From Actinomadura xylanilytica (lineage in GTDB: Bacteria > Actinomycetota > Actinomycetes > Streptosporangiales > Streptosporangiaceae), in assembly GCF_030283145.1 (NCBI RefSeq), contig NZ_JASNWE010000001.1:2092276-2156275 (forward strand): a stretch of 64,000 nucleotides of DNA, in the 5' to 3' direction. Below the pieces are notes generated by a model. The model had not been told where the DNA came from. It was given only the letters and a program-made list of their open reading frames with translations, and searched no databases. The number at the start of each line of letters is the position of its first letter. Within the stretch, counting starts at the first letter, position 1. A program made the position numbers and the translations under genes. This document shows positions 42,658 through 51,551 of the stretch, piece after piece.

Positions 42658-44643
42658 TTACGGCGTGTCCTGGGCGAGGTCGGGGTGGGTCTCGTAGGCG
42701 GTGGCGGTGGGCCGTCCACCGCTGGAGGCGCCGGGAACGCTGCGGGTCCATCCGTGGGTTTCCAGGACGCGTAGCGCGGGGTCTAGATCGGTGACTTTGC
42801 GGGCGCGGTTCTTGAGGGGTCCGCGCATGAGGTCTCGGGCGGTGAATCGGGTGGTGTCGGTGCGGCGGGCCCAGTCCAGGATGGTGCGAGCGTGGTTGAC
42901 GGCGGGGTCGGCGCCGATGGCGTCGTAGGCCGCTTGGGCGTGGGCGGTGAAGTACTCGCCGAGTTGGCGGGCGTCTTGGAATGTGGCCAGGTCGATGGGG
43001 CGCCCGTAGCCATCGCGCAGGTGCTTGCCCAAGTGCAAGAGCGCAGCGAGGCGAACCACAGCGCCCACCAACTTGCCGCCCCAGTCGGTCATGTGGGCCA
43101 GGTCGCCGGAGCCGACGCGGAATCGGGGTTCGGTTTCCTCCAACAGGTCGATGACGGCCTCTTGAGCCTCGTCAGTGAACGTCAGGTTGATCGGGGTTGC
43201 GTCGGGGTCACCGAACCGGCGTAGCGACAGGACGAGATCATTCAGGGTGCGTTCGTAGGCGGTGTGCACGTGGGCGGGGATGGGGTTAGGGCGCGCGTTG
43301 CGATGGCCGAGCATGGATTCGGGCATTGAGATCAGCAGGCGGCCGAGTAGCCCTTGCTCGCGGAATTCGGGGGTGTCTCCGAGCCCGGCCAGCACTCCGG
43401 GTTGCAAGCAAATCCCGATGGTCAGCGCGGCGGCATCGATACTTTCGCCCTCGCGGGTCATGCGTTCGGTCCGGATTTCCTCGCCGGCGTGACCGGACAG
43501 GAACACCCCGATATCGACGTTCCCGGAGTAGCGCCCCCCGGCGATGGAAAACAGCTTGCCGCCCTCAGGAGCCAGGACAGCGAAACGACCGTTCTGCTCA
43601 CCCAACCGCGAAGTGACTTTCTCAACGGTGGAGTCGTTACCGCCGAACAGCCGAGGCTCGGCGGGCACGCGGGCGGCATCGAGGGCGACGCGGGCGGCGG
43701 AGGCGTCGGCGAGGCGGTTGGGGTCGTCGGGGTGGTCGATGGCGGCCTTCTCGGTGCGTTCGGCGTCGCCCTCGGCCACTCGCCGCGCGATGACGGCCTC
43801 GGCGATGGCGGGGCCGGCCTGGTCGGCCAGGGTGCGTTCGACGGCCCGGATGGGGGCGGTCATGGCCTTGTAGACCTCGGACTTGCGGTTGCCCGGTGGC
43901 AGCACCATGACCAGGAACAGGTTCGTCGGCTCGGCCCAGGCGCCGGCATTGACGAGCACGTTGCCGCCGGCGGCAACGGCCAGCGCGGAAAGAGCGAGGC
44001 AGCCAGCCAGATCAACCGGGGTCTGAGTGAGTTCGGCGACGCACGCGGCATACTCTCCAGCCCAGTCCGGCAGGCTCCAGACGGGGAAAACCGGGAGGTC
44101 AGGTGTCGCCGTCAGGGGTGTGGGTTCGGGCCAGCCGCGCCGGTCGACGGCGGTCACTTGGGCGACCTCGGCGGCGACCTGGGCGCGTAGGTCGGCGGGG
44201 CCGTCTGCGGTGTTGCCGGCGAGTTGGATCATCCGGGTTCCCGTGGCGACCACGGCGCGGGCGTAGGCCAGATCCCGCACGATGTGCGCCCAGTAGGCCG
44301 CGCTGGCCGCGGCCGGAACCTGGCTGATCAGGGTGTGCAGGTAGGGGCCGCCTCCGACCTTGGCCAGGTTCCGGGCACCGATCTGCGCGCCGACCGCGAG
44401 GGGGTCGGCAGGGCTTCCGTGGTCGGCCAGCGCGCACACCGCCTCCCAGACCAGGGCGTGGGCGGGCCGGTAGAAGTCGCCGGCGCTCAGCAGCGGCCGG
44501 GCCTCGGCCAGCGCGGCCGGCGAGAGCATGATCGCGCCGAGAACGCATTGCTCGGCCTCGATGCTGTGCGGCGCCATCTGGCCGAGGTCATCGCCCACCG
44601 GTTGGGCGGGGTGGACGACACGCAGCGGGGTGGGGTTGGTCAT
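42658..44643 (-). CDS. DnaB-N / DUF3987 replication-type protein
   Basis: A 661-aa protein. Residues ~20-130 match the N-terminal helical domain of replicative helicase DnaB (PHSIEAEQCVLGAIMLSP, FYRPAHALVWEAV). From ~180 the rest is a DUF3987/YfjI-like domain with a P-loop-like LPPGNRKSEVYK, KLFSIAGGRYSGNV and a helical C-terminus. The DnaB RecA motor itself is absent. In similar elements such proteins sit at the replication gene position, so a role in plasmid-like replication (primase/helicase loading) is inferred. ATG overlaps the stop of the small zinc protein upstream. Confidence 0.75.
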   Translation of the reverse strand: MTNPTPLRVVHPAQPVGDDLGQMAPHSIEAEQCVLGAIMLSPAALAEARPLLSAGDFYRPAHALVWEAVCALADHGSPADPLAVGAQIGARNLAKVGGGPYLHTLISQVPAAASAAYWAHIVRDLAYARAVVATGTRMIQLAGNTADGPADLRAQVAAEVAQVTAVDRRGWPEPTPLTATPDLPVFPVWSLPDWAGEYAACVAELTQTPVDLAGCLALSALAVAAGGNVLVNAGAWAEPTNLFLVMVLPPGNRKSEVYKAMTAPIRAVERTLADQAGPAIAEAVIARRVAEGDAERTEKAAIDHPDDPNRLADASAARVALDAARVPAEPRLFGGNDSTVEKVTSRLGEQNGRFAVLAPEGGKLFSIAGGRYSGNVDIGVFLSGHAGEEIRTERMTREGESIDAAALTIGICLQPGVLAGLGDTPEFREQGLLGRLLISMPESMLGHRNARPNPIPAHVHTAYERTLNDLVLSLRRFGDPDATPINLTFTDEAQEAVIDLLEETEPRFRVGSGDLAHMTDWGGKLVGAVVRLAALLHLGKHLRDGYGRPIDLATFQDARQLGEYFTAHAQAAYDAIGADPAVNHARTILDWARRTDTTRFTARDLMRGPLKNRARKVTDLDPALRVLETHGWTRSVPGASSGGRPTATAYETHPDLAQDTP

Positions 44644-44990
44644 GCGGCGTCCTCAGGAAGGATGACCAAGCCCTCGGGCGTGAGCACGAATTCGTGTCCG
44701 TGCTCGCACGTCCACAGGTCACCGTGGTGGTCGGGTTCGATGGCGGCCCAGCAGGTGACCGGGGTGAGGCAGTGCGGGCAGTCGGGGCCGTCCAGCACGG
44801 GCCAGTGGGTGATGGAGATCGTCCACGTGCCCAGGCAGTTCCGGCACTCCCACCCGGTGACCTCGGCGCCGGGGTAGGTGGCGGGGCCGGCCCAGCGCAC
44901 GTGGTCGGGGCGCGCGCAGAACGGGCAGTCGGGGCCGTCCAGTACCGGCCATTGCTGGACGGGCGGGAAGGGCGGCGGGTTCTGCGTCAT
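44640..44990 (-). CDS. Small zinc-ribbon protein of the element
   Basis: A 116-aa protein with three Cys pairs: CPFC, CRNC and CPHC, plus a later CEHGHEF, each close to a Trp-rich repeat (VLDGPDCPFC and VLDGPDCPHC, an internal duplication of ~50 residues). It probably binds zinc and nucleic acid or protein. ATG at 44990 has AAGGAG ten bases upstream. It overlaps the rep-type gene by four bases. Function unknown. Confidence 0.7.
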   Translation of the reverse strand: MTQNPPPFPPVQQWPVLDGPDCPFCARPDHVRWAGPATYPGAEVTGWECRNCLGTWTISITHWPVLDGPDCPHCLTPVTCWAAIEPDHHGDLWTCEHGHEFVLTPEGLVILPEDAA

Positions 44991-45013
44991 GATGGGTGTG
45001 CTCCTTTCGGGGC

Positions 45014-45080
45014 CTCGTTGAGGTCCGTGATCGGTTGGAGTAGGGCGGTCCGGCGGCGTGCTTGGTGGCTTGTGCGCCGG
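45014..45080 (-). repeat. Element-specific ~67-bp repeat, copy B (before the zinc-ribbon gene)
   Basis: Contains GTGATCGGTTGG and CGGCGGCGTGCTTGGTGGCT on the plus strand. Read with the genes, it ends in CAACGAGG, 23 bases before the 44990 start and its own AAGGAG. No start codon opens the frame conserved with the other copies. Confidence 0.75.
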
Positions 45081-45105
45081 GCCGCCCGGCGCTGTCTGTG
45101 GGAGG

Positions 45106-45381
45106 TCACTTGTCGCGGCGGTTGCGGTCGGTGTTCTTGATGTGGGTCCAGATGCGGCGGCCGGTGCGCAGTTGAGCGCCACGGCCCGAACAGCGGTTGC
45201 AGTACCGCCAGGCGCGGCCGGACGGGGCGAGGAACCGCCCGGCACCGCGACATTTAGGGCATGCCCGATACGGCCAGATCACGCAGTGGAGCATGTAGCC
45301 GGCCGCGGCCAGGATGCCGAGCAGGATGAGCGGTCCGGGGTTGGTGGCGGTGTGGCTAGCGGCGGCGAGCAGGGGGGTCAC
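45106..45381 (-). CDS. Small membrane protein with DnaJ-type zinc motif
   Basis: A 91-aa protein: an N-terminal span (PGPLILLGILAAAGYMLHCV), then CPKCRGAGRFLAPSGRAWRYCNRCSGRG, here written as two motifs CPKCRGAGRF and CNRCSGRG, which resemble DnaJ CxxCxGxG repeats. GTG at 45381 follows AGGGAG. Such proteins recur in conjugative actinomycete elements; role unknown. Confidence 0.7.
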   Translation of the reverse strand: MTPLLAAASHTATNPGPLILLGILAAAGYMLHCVIWPYRACPKCRGAGRFLAPSGRAWRYCNRCSGRGAQLRTGRRIWTHIKNTDRNRRDK

Positions 45382-45463
45382 AGACGGCTCCCTGGGCGGT
45401 TTTTGGCGTTGTTGCAGGTGGGGTGTCTAGGTGCTAGATCACTGGTCATAGCGGTGATGAGTG

Positions 45464-45511
45464 TCTAGAGGGGCCTCTAGGTCTAGAGGTGGTGGCCTCT
45501 AGACCTAGAGG
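45464..45511. repeat. Array of an 8-bp motif next to traB: candidate clt (transfer locus)
   Basis: TCTAGAGG occurs perfectly at 45464 and 45482 and inverted at 45496, with one-mismatch copies at 45474 (inverted) and 45504. CCTCTAGGTCTAGAGG (45474-45489) is also the exact complement of CCTCTAGACCTAGAGG (45496-45511) around TGGTGG. TraB proteins of Streptomyces plasmids bind arrays of 8-bp repeats near their own gene; this could be that site, or a terminator of traB. Confidence 0.5.
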
Positions 45512-45523
45512 CACATCCGGTGG

Positions 45524-47779
45524 CTACCGGGGGCCGCCGCGGGCGGTTTCCAGGGCGGCGATGACGTGCTCGCGGTGGACGCCCTTGAGGTTGCGGCCCT
45601 TGCCGGTTTCGTCCTGTCCCCAAACCTGCGGAGTGCCGATGCCGTAGGGCTTGAGCGCGGCGGCCAGCTGGCGCGCCTTGCCAGTGGGGTCCAGGTCGGC
45701 CCACGGTCCGTAGGCGGTGGGGCGGAGTTCGGCGAGGCGGTCGACGATGACCTGTGAGTGCACCTTGTCCTCACTGGGTGCGATGACCGCGGCGAGGTCT
45801 TCCAGCAGGGACGCGCCCTGGTCGGTGGTGGGGGTGGGGTCTTCGCCGGCGGCGATGCCGGTCAGGGTGCCGGCGGCCTTGCGGAGCGCGCGGGCGCGGT
45901 CGGCGATGCGATCGGCGGCGGGGTTGTCGATGTAGTAGCCGCGGACGATCTGGGGATCGTCGGCTTCGCCGGCCAGGTAGCCGATGCCCTTGTCCTTCTT
46001 CGTGAAGGTGGTGGCGCGGATCCCGTTCTTGTACATCGAGGTGCCCAGGATCATGTCGTTCTCGGTCTGGCCCATGACCTTCAGGCAGAACCGCAGTCCC
46101 ACGTTCGCCGAGACGCCGGTGGGGAGCGAGTCCTTGTCGGGCCGCTGGGTGGCCAGCAGCAGGATGACGCCCAGGGCGCGGCCCAGCTTGATGATGTCGA
46201 TGGCCAGCCGGGCGGCCTCGTCACCCAGGTCGGGATCGGCGAACAGGTTCTGGCACTCGTCCAGGATGAAGACCAGCGGGTACAGCCCCAGCGATCGCTT
46301 GGCAGCCAACTGCGGGGTGACCTTGTTCTCCGGGCAGATGTCCTTGGGCAGCTTGCGGATGGTCTTCGCTCGGCGTTCCAGGTCCTTTCGGACCTCACGA
46401 AGCGCGTCCAGGGCCGCGGCGAGGGTCTCGTCATCCTGCCCGGACCCGTACTGGTGGGCGACCTTCTCCATGGCCGACAGGTCACCGGTGCCCTTCAGCT
46501 CGAACACCCGAAGTTGGGCGGTCGGGTCGAGGGCCGCGGACAGAGCGAGGATCCGCATGGCGAACGTCTTACCCATGCCGGGCATAGCGCCAATGAGGGC
46601 GTTGGCGTACATCAGCTCGACGGTGACGGGCCGTCCGCGCTGGTCGGTGCCGAACGGAACCGCCTTGAACAGGTCGGCGGTCGCTCCGGTCTTGGCCAGC
46701 GGCCCGGACAGCGGCTTGACCTGGCTCATGTCCTGATCCCCGACCCACAGGACCAAGCGGCCGGCGTGCTGGTCGTGAGCGGGTTCGGGCCAGACACACC
46801 CCATCGGCCGGCGGAGCCCGGAGGCGAGGCGGTCGCGGCGTTCCATGATGTCGGTGGCCGTGACGCCGTACGGAAGGTCGACCTCGGCGCGCCAACCGGG
46901 GCCGTCCCGGGTGATCGGCGCGGGAAAGGTGATGCCCTGCCCGCCCTTCCCGACCGCCTTGTTGACCTCGGCGATCCCCAGAGCGGCCAGCGCCCGGACG
47001 ACGATCTCGCTGGTGAGCTTGGGGGCCTTGGTCGACACAACGGCCGTGTCGAGGACGCGCTTGTCGGTGGGCGTGCCGATCCAGCCGAGCAGGAACACCA
47101 GCGCGGCCAGAACCGCGGATTGCGTGACGCCACCGGCGGCGGTCACGGCCGCGGCGGCCAGGCCCACACCGGCCAGACCGGCGCCGGTGGTGAGGGTGCG
47201 GGCGCGAACCCGGTCGTTCCGCTCGCTCATCAGCTTGAGGTAGGCATCGTGGTCTTTGCGGTCGACCACGTGGACGCGCAGCGGGCGGGCGTCCATGTCG
47301 AACGTCCACCGCCACGTGCCGGCCACCACCCGGTACAGCCCGCGCGGGGACCGTCCGGCCAACCGAAGCGAGTACAGCGGTATGCGGGTGGCGTGGTAGC
47401 CGGTGATGTGGCCGGCGTATCCGACCGCCCATCGGACGGTGGCGCGTGCCTCGTCACGGTCGCGCAGCCAGGGCGCGACGATCGGACGGCGCTGCGCTCG
47501 CTCGCCGGCCATGCGTCGGGCACGCACGTCCGGGCGCTCGTCGGCGCCGGGCCGGTCGACCAACACGCGGCCCTCAAGCGCGTCCCCGTCCCCGCCGTCG
47601 GCGTTGTCGTCCGGGGTGTCGGACGGCCCGACCGGCGGAGGCGGCGGGACGGCTGGCGGGGTGCCGCTTCCGGCGTCCGGCGCCGGTCCGGTCGGGTCGA
47701 CCTTGGGGGCGGGGGTGGTGATGCCGGGGTGTGGGAGGGGCAGGGGCACAACCTCGCCCATGGCCTTGGTGAAGCTCAT
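45524..47779 (-). CDS. TraB-like FtsK/SpoIIIE DNA translocase (conjugal transfer)
   Basis: A 751-aa protein. Two spans lie in residues ~195-240 (LTTGAGLAGVGLAAAAVTAA, then SAVLAALVFLLGWIG), followed by the motor: Walker A IGAMPGMGKTFAMRIL and Walker B YPLVFILDECQNLF, with LLLATQRPDKDS. The last ~90 residues form a winged-helix-like gamma end that in TraB reads 8-bp DNA repeats. It should pump the double-stranded element between mycelia. ATG overlaps the upstream DUF2637 gene; the candidate clt lies just past its stop. Confidence 0.88.
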   Translation of the reverse strand: MSFTKAMGEVVPLPLPHPGITTPAPKVDPTGPAPDAGSGTPPAVPPPPPVGPSDTPDDNADGGDGDALEGRVLVDRPGADERPDVRARRMAGERAQRRPIVAPWLRDRDEARATVRWAVGYAGHITGYHATRIPLYSLRLAGRSPRGLYRVVAGTWRWTFDMDARPLRVHVVDRKDHDAYLKLMSERNDRVRARTLTTGAGLAGVGLAAAAVTAAGGVTQSAVLAALVFLLGWIGTPTDKRVLDTAVVSTKAPKLTSEIVVRALAALGIAEVNKAVGKGGQGITFPAPITRDGPGWRAEVDLPYGVTATDIMERRDRLASGLRRPMGCVWPEPAHDQHAGRLVLWVGDQDMSQVKPLSGPLAKTGATADLFKAVPFGTDQRGRPVTVELMYANALIGAMPGMGKTFAMRILALSAALDPTAQLRVFELKGTGDLSAMEKVAHQYGSGQDDETLAAALDALREVRKDLERRAKTIRKLPKDICPENKVTPQLAAKRSLGLYPLVFILDECQNLFADPDLGDEAARLAIDIIKLGRALGVILLLATQRPDKDSLPTGVSANVGLRFCLKVMGQTENDMILGTSMYKNGIRATTFTKKDKGIGYLAGEADDPQIVRGYYIDNPAADRIADRARALRKAAGTLTGIAAGEDPTPTTDQGASLLEDLAAVIAPSEDKVHSQVIVDRLAELRPTAYGPWADLDPTGKARQLAAALKPYGIGTPQVWGQDETGKGRNLKGVHREHVIAALETARGGPR

Positions 47780-49038
47780 CGCGGGTCATCTCCCTCGGCG
47801 GTCGGGACCGCGGCCACGGTGGGCCGGTCGAGACCGGCCGGCGGGGTGGTGGGGTCGGTAGGGGCTTCGGTCTTGAGGCGAGCGAGCAGGGTGCCGACGC
47901 GGGCGTTTCCGGCGGTGTGGCCGGCCTCCCGGAGCTGGCCGGCGAGGGTGTCGCGAGTGAGCGCCTGGCCGCGGGTGTCAAGGTCGGCGGCGATGCGCCA
48001 GCCGAGCGGCATGAGGTCGTCCACGTCGGGCGCCGCGGGCTTCCGCGTCCGCGTGCCGGGGCGAGACGAGCGGGCGGACCGTCCGCCGGTACGGGTGGTG
48101 GACTTGGCCGCGGCCGTCCGCTTCCTCGTCCGGGTCCGGACGGTGGACGGCGAGTCGGACGGCGGATCGGACGGAGCGGGGACGGGTGTGGCGGACGGTC
48201 CGGCCTCCAGCGCGGGACGGTCCCCCTCGGGCAGACTCGGCGCGCCCGCGGACGAATGATCGGACGGGGCACCGGACGGGGCGGACGTGGCGGGGGCGGG
48301 GACGAGTTCGCCGAGTCGGTACAAGGCGCGGACGCGGCGAGGGGCCTTGCGGCGCCACGTCCACCGCCCGTAGGTGTCCTGAAGGTCGGTCAGGGCGAGG
48401 AGACGGTCACGCTCGCGGCCGAGGGCGTCGGGGTAGGAGCGGATCTCCCAGAGCACCATGCGGCGCCACAGCTTGAGCGTGGGCCATGGCGCCATGAGCC
48501 ACCGGGAGGTGCGGATGCCGTCCATCCGGGTACCGGCCTCGATACCGGCGCGGATCCGGATGACGTGCGCGGCGACCTCAACGGCGATGACCCACAGTCC
48601 GGGCAGGATCGCGTGGGCGACCTTCCCGAACACGGTGTGTTCGTCGGCGACGTTGAGGTACACCGTTGCGGCGGTCAGGGCCCAGGGGATCAGGCGTAGC
48701 CACTTGACCCGCATGTCCAGTCGGGCAAGCACGATGTCCAGTGCAGCGAAGATGCCGATGCCCAGATCGATGCCGAGCGGCACCGTCCAAGCCAGCCGAC
48801 CGAACGACGAGCGGGACGCATCGGCGACGGCGGTGAAGCTGTTGACGAACCCCAGCACGCCCAGGACCGCGACCAACGCGGCCACGGTCGCAACCGCGGT
48901 GAACTCGCTACTGGTCAACGCGCGGCCACGGGCATCGGAGGGGACCTCCCCCTCAGCGCCGAGGGCGGCGGCCAACTCGGGGGCGACCGGGATACCGAGG
49001 GACGGCGCCAGGGGCGGGGCGGTGTGTTGTGCGGTCAC
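47776..49038 (-). CDS. DUF2637 membrane protein (spread-type)
   Basis: A 420-aa protein with four spans in residues ~38-165 (FTAVATVAALVAVLGVLGFV, WTVPLGIDLGIGIFAALDIV, LIPWALTAATVYLNVA, ILPGLWVIAVEVAAHVI), the DUF2637 pattern, then a long Pro/Ser/Arg-rich cytoplasmic tail with a final helix-turn-helix-like segment (LTRDTLAGQLREAGHTAGNA). In actinomycete plasmids this protein precedes traB and helps intramycelial spread. GTG at 49038 overlaps the stop of the gene before; its own end overlaps traB. Confidence 0.78.
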   Translation of the reverse strand: MTAQHTAPPLAPSLGIPVAPELAAALGAEGEVPSDARGRALTSSEFTAVATVAALVAVLGVLGFVNSFTAVADASRSSFGRLAWTVPLGIDLGIGIFAALDIVLARLDMRVKWLRLIPWALTAATVYLNVADEHTVFGKVAHAILPGLWVIAVEVAAHVIRIRAGIEAGTRMDGIRTSRWLMAPWPTLKLWRRMVLWEIRSYPDALGRERDRLLALTDLQDTYGRWTWRRKAPRRVRALYRLGELVPAPATSAPSGAPSDHSSAGAPSLPEGDRPALEAGPSATPVPAPSDPPSDSPSTVRTRTRKRTAAAKSTTRTGGRSARSSRPGTRTRKPAAPDVDDLMPLGWRIAADLDTRGQALTRDTLAGQLREAGHTAGNARVGTLLARLKTEAPTDPTTPPAGLDRPTVAAVPTAEGDDPR

Positions 49039-49331
49039 GCGGCGGCCCTCCCCATGCTCGTTTCGGTGGTGGTGTCGGGGGCGCGGTACTCGATGTCCAG
49101 GTCGGCGGCCATCACGGCCTTGCTGCACGGCGCGCACCGGAAGTGGACTGGGCCGCCGTCCAACTCCGCGCGGCACGCGGGGCACCGCTTGGCCGGACCG
49201 GCGCGCCGGGGGCGATGGGTCGGGGCCTCGTTGAGATTCGTGATCGGTCGGGGCGCGGTGGTCTCGGCGGCGTGCTTGGTGGCTTGTGCGCCGAGGGCCA
49301 CGGGGGCGAGGTAGGGGGCGGTCGGGTTCAT
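49035..49331 (-). CDS. Small zinc-finger protein of the element containing repeat copy C
   Basis: A 98-aa protein. The C-terminal half has CPACRAEL and CAPCSKAVMA, a zinc ribbon. The N-terminal half is translated from 67-bp repeat copy C and reads AQATKHAAETTAPRPITNLN, low in complexity. ATG at 49331 overlaps the preceding stop; start and stop both overlap neighbours. Function unknown. Confidence 0.6.
   Translation of the reverse strand: MNPTAPYLAPVALGAQATKHAAETTAPRPITNLNEAPTHRPRRAGPAKRCPACRAELDGGPVHFRCAPCSKAVMAADLDIEYRAPDTTTETSMGRAAA
49227..49294 (-). repeat. Element-specific ~67-bp repeat, copy C (inside a small gene)
   Basis: Contains GAGATTCGTGATCGGTCGG and TCGGCGGCGTGCTTGGTGGC on the plus strand. 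It is the only copy lying in a probable coding region. Confidence 0.75.
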
Positions 49332-49726
49332 GCTGCGGTGACCTCCACTTCGGTCGCGCAGTCCAGGCAGACGCCCAGATGGCGCGGAAGGACGTAACCG
49401 GCATCGCGTCGGCAGTCGGGGCAGACGCGGCGGGCGGCCAACGCCTTGCCGAGGGCGGCGCGCTGCCGGTCGGTCGGGACGCGCTTGGGCAGGGCAAGGC
49501 GCTCGTCGTACAGGTAGGCGGCGCGGATACCACCGGGGGCGTTGTAGCGGCGCGACCGCCACAGCACTTGAGCGACGACCGGCTGTCCACCGGGGCGCAA
49601 GCCGCGGGCGGCCAGCTGGCGGACGGTGAGCAGGTGCGGCGGTGCCATCCGCCACGGCCAGGTGGGGATGCCGTACCGGGCGCCGGTCGGGTCGAAGAAC
49701 ATCGCGGAGCTACGGCGCCGAGTCAT
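49328..49726 (-). CDS. Hypothetical protein with C-terminal zinc ribbon
   Basis: A 132-aa basic protein. Segments include WPWRMAPPHLLTVRQLAARG and YLYDERLALPKRVPTDRQRA; the end has CPDCRRDAGYVLPRHLGVCLDC, i.e. CPDC and CLDC pairs forming a zinc ribbon. Similar small proteins occur in other actinomycete elements, usually unnamed. ATG overlaps the preceding stop by four bases. Confidence 0.65.
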   Translation of the reverse strand: MTRRRSSAMFFDPTGARYGIPTWPWRMAPPHLLTVRQLAARGLRPGGQPVVAQVLWRSRRYNAPGGIRAAYLYDERLALPKRVPTDRQRAALGKALAARRVCPDCRRDAGYVLPRHLGVCLDCATEVEVTAA

Positions 49727-50145
49727 GACCAGTCCCCCGATTCGGCATCGCCGTCCAGCACGTACAGCCCGGACACTGCGCTCTGCGCCAGACCGAGGGC
49801 GCGGGACAGTGCGGACCCTGCGGTGTGGGCCGCGGCCAGCTGCTCGCGGGCGTCCGCGGTGACAACGATCGGGTCGGCGCCGGAGGTGTCGGCGAGATGG
49901 CCGGCCGCGGCCTGGTGGGTGAGGAACTCCGCCAGCTGGCCGAGCAACTGCCCCAGCCCCGCGGCGCTGGCCGCCAGGTTCCCGACCACGTCATAGACGG
50001 TCTGCGGGTGCTGCAAGCCACGCTCGGCGTGCGAACCGGTCGCGTAGTTCAGTACCCGAACCGACTCGGCCAGCGCGCGGGCCACCTCGGCGGTGTAGTC
50101 GTCGCTGTGTGGGCCGTCCGGCCGCAACTCGATGCGCCCGCTCAT
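49723..50145 (-). CDS. Hypothetical helical protein of the element
   Basis: A 140-aa acidic protein rich in Ala and Leu, predicted mostly helical (GNLAASAAGLGQLLGQLAEF, REQLAAAHTAGSALSRALGL). No cysteines pairs, spans or enzymatic motifs seen. It overlaps both neighbours by four bases, so it belongs to the coupled run of small genes. Unrecognised. Confidence 0.62.
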   Translation of the reverse strand: MSGRIELRPDGPHSDDYTAEVARALAESVRVLNYATGSHAERGLQHPQTVYDVVGNLAASAAGLGQLLGQLAEFLTHQAAAGHLADTSGADPIVVTADAREQLAAAHTAGSALSRALGLAQSAVSGLYVLDGDAESGDWS

Positions 50146-50612
50146 ACCGACACCCCCAGCGAGGCAACCAGCGCGGCTGCAGCCAGCCAGCCGATGTGCC
50201 ATGACTGGTCGAGGGCGTAGGCGCCGGTTCCGGTGGGTGCGGTGGCGCCGTCTCCGAGTCGAGCGAAGCCGCCCTTGCCGGGGACGAGGGTGCGGCCGAG
50301 CCAGTCGGCCAGTGCCACCAGGGTGGTGCGGCGGTCGGCCCAGTAGTGCGACACGGCGTCCACGGCCAGCGCGGCGGAGACCGCGTAGGGGTTGAGGGGC
50401 AGTGCCAGCACCATGGCGACCACGGTCAGCGCGGCGGCCTTGACGGCGGTCAGGGTGGCCACGTGCCGGGCGCACAGGAGGCGGCCGGTCCAGCCTGCGG
50501 CGCCCTTGCCGCATGCCTGCCCGTTGGTCTGCAACCAGTGGTCCCCGACCTCGTGCGCGGCGTACAGCGCCACGAACACCGACGGGAACACGCTCGCGTC
50601 AGCGCCCAACAT
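50142..50612 (-). CDS. DUF3307-like membrane protein
   Basis: A 156-aa membrane protein with about four spans. FVALYAAHEVGDHWLQTNGQ and DAVSHYWADRRTTLVALADW resemble DUF3307, whose His/Asp residues suggest a membrane enzyme or metal site. ATG at 50612 shares bases with the stop of the DUF4097 gene. Role in the element unknown. Confidence 0.68.
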   Translation of the reverse strand: MLGADASVFPSVFVALYAAHEVGDHWLQTNGQACGKGAAGWTGRLLCARHVATLTAVKAAALTVVAMVLALPLNPYAVSAALAVDAVSHYWADRRTTLVALADWLGRTLVPGKGGFARLGDGATAPTGTGAYALDQSWHIGWLAAAALVASLGVSV

Positions 50613-51550
50613 CAGGCGCCCCTGGTGGTGCGGCGCGGCCGGCGGGCACGCGCGGTGGTGGGCGGGGTGTCGGTGGGCGTGCTCACGTGCCCGGAGCGGG
50701 AGGTGGCGTTGATGGTCAGTCCCTCGGCGAGCGCGGCGCCGGACGCGGTGACTGTGACGTCGCCGGACACGGTGCGGGCGCACACGATGCCGCCCTCGGC
50801 GGCATGCAGGGTGAGGTCTCCGGAGACGGTGGACATCTTGGCGTGGCCCCCGAAGTCGGCGACCGTGACGTCACCGGAAGTGGAGACGGCCCGGATGTCG
50901 TCGGCGCGGCCGAGTCGGATGTCCCCCGACACCGACCGCGCCACCGCCGAACCGTCCACCGCGGCGGCGGCGACGTCACCCGAAACGGTCTTGGCGCGTA
51001 GCGCGCCGGTACCGCCCACGTTGAGGTCACCGGAGGTGGAGGTGAAGTCGACCTCGGCGAACTCTCCAACCGCGTTGAGCGGTGCCGAGCGGGTGAGCGC
51101 GCCCACCGTGGAGCCCTCGGGTACGTGGGCGGTGATCTCGATCTGGCCGGCGGCCTCGATGCCGCCACCGGTGACGGTCACGCCGTCGATGACGACCCGG
51201 CCACCACCGGTGACCACACCGCCGGTGATGGTCGAGCCGGTGATCGTCACTCCCGCGGGGACGTCTCCGAACGACTGCACGACCGTGACGCCACGGTTGC
51301 CGAACACCGTCTGACCGGCGTTACCGGCGACCTCGGGAACCTGGACGACCAGCGCGCCGCGGCGCTCGTCCCACCGCAGGACCGCGTTACGGACGGCGGT
51401 GTGCAGGGCGGGGTCATCTCCACGGGCGGTCACGGTGACCTCGGCGACCGTGCGGGCCGGGTTGGCGGTCACCGTGATGACGCCGGCCGGCAGGTCCAGC
51501 GACAGCGGCACCGGGCCGGAACGCTGCGCGATGACGGAACGAGTCGTCAC
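50612..51550 (-). CDS. DUF4097 beta-helix-like protein
   Basis: A 312-aa protein of DUF4097 type. Short beta repeats of the form TSGDV/VSGDL recur about every 20-25 residues from residue ~165 (STSGDLNVGG, TVSGDVAAAA, SVSGDIRLGR, STSGDVTVAD, TVSGDLTLHA, TVSGDVTVTA), forming a solenoid. No signal peptide, so it appears cytoplasmic; the C-terminus is basic. Found in several actinomycete elements; function unknown. Confidence 0.75.
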   Translation of the reverse strand: MTTRSVIAQRSGPVPLSLDLPAGVITVTANPARTVAEVTVTARGDDPALHTAVRNAVLRWDERRGALVVQVPEVAGNAGQTVFGNRGVTVVQSFGDVPAGVTITGSTITGGVVTGGGRVVIDGVTVTGGGIEAAGQIEITAHVPEGSTVGALTRSAPLNAVGEFAEVDFTSTSGDLNVGGTGALRAKTVSGDVAAAAVDGSAVARSVSGDIRLGRADDIRAVSTSGDVTVADFGGHAKMSTVSGDLTLHAAEGGIVCARTVSGDVTVTASGAALAEGLTINATSRSGHVSTPTDTPPTTARARRPRRTTRGA

Positions 51551-51551
51551 G

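Noticed and set aside
45758..48259. 833-codon open frame on the plus strand opposite traB
   Set aside because: Antisense shadow of a gene with clear Walker motifs; no domain or ribosome site of its own.
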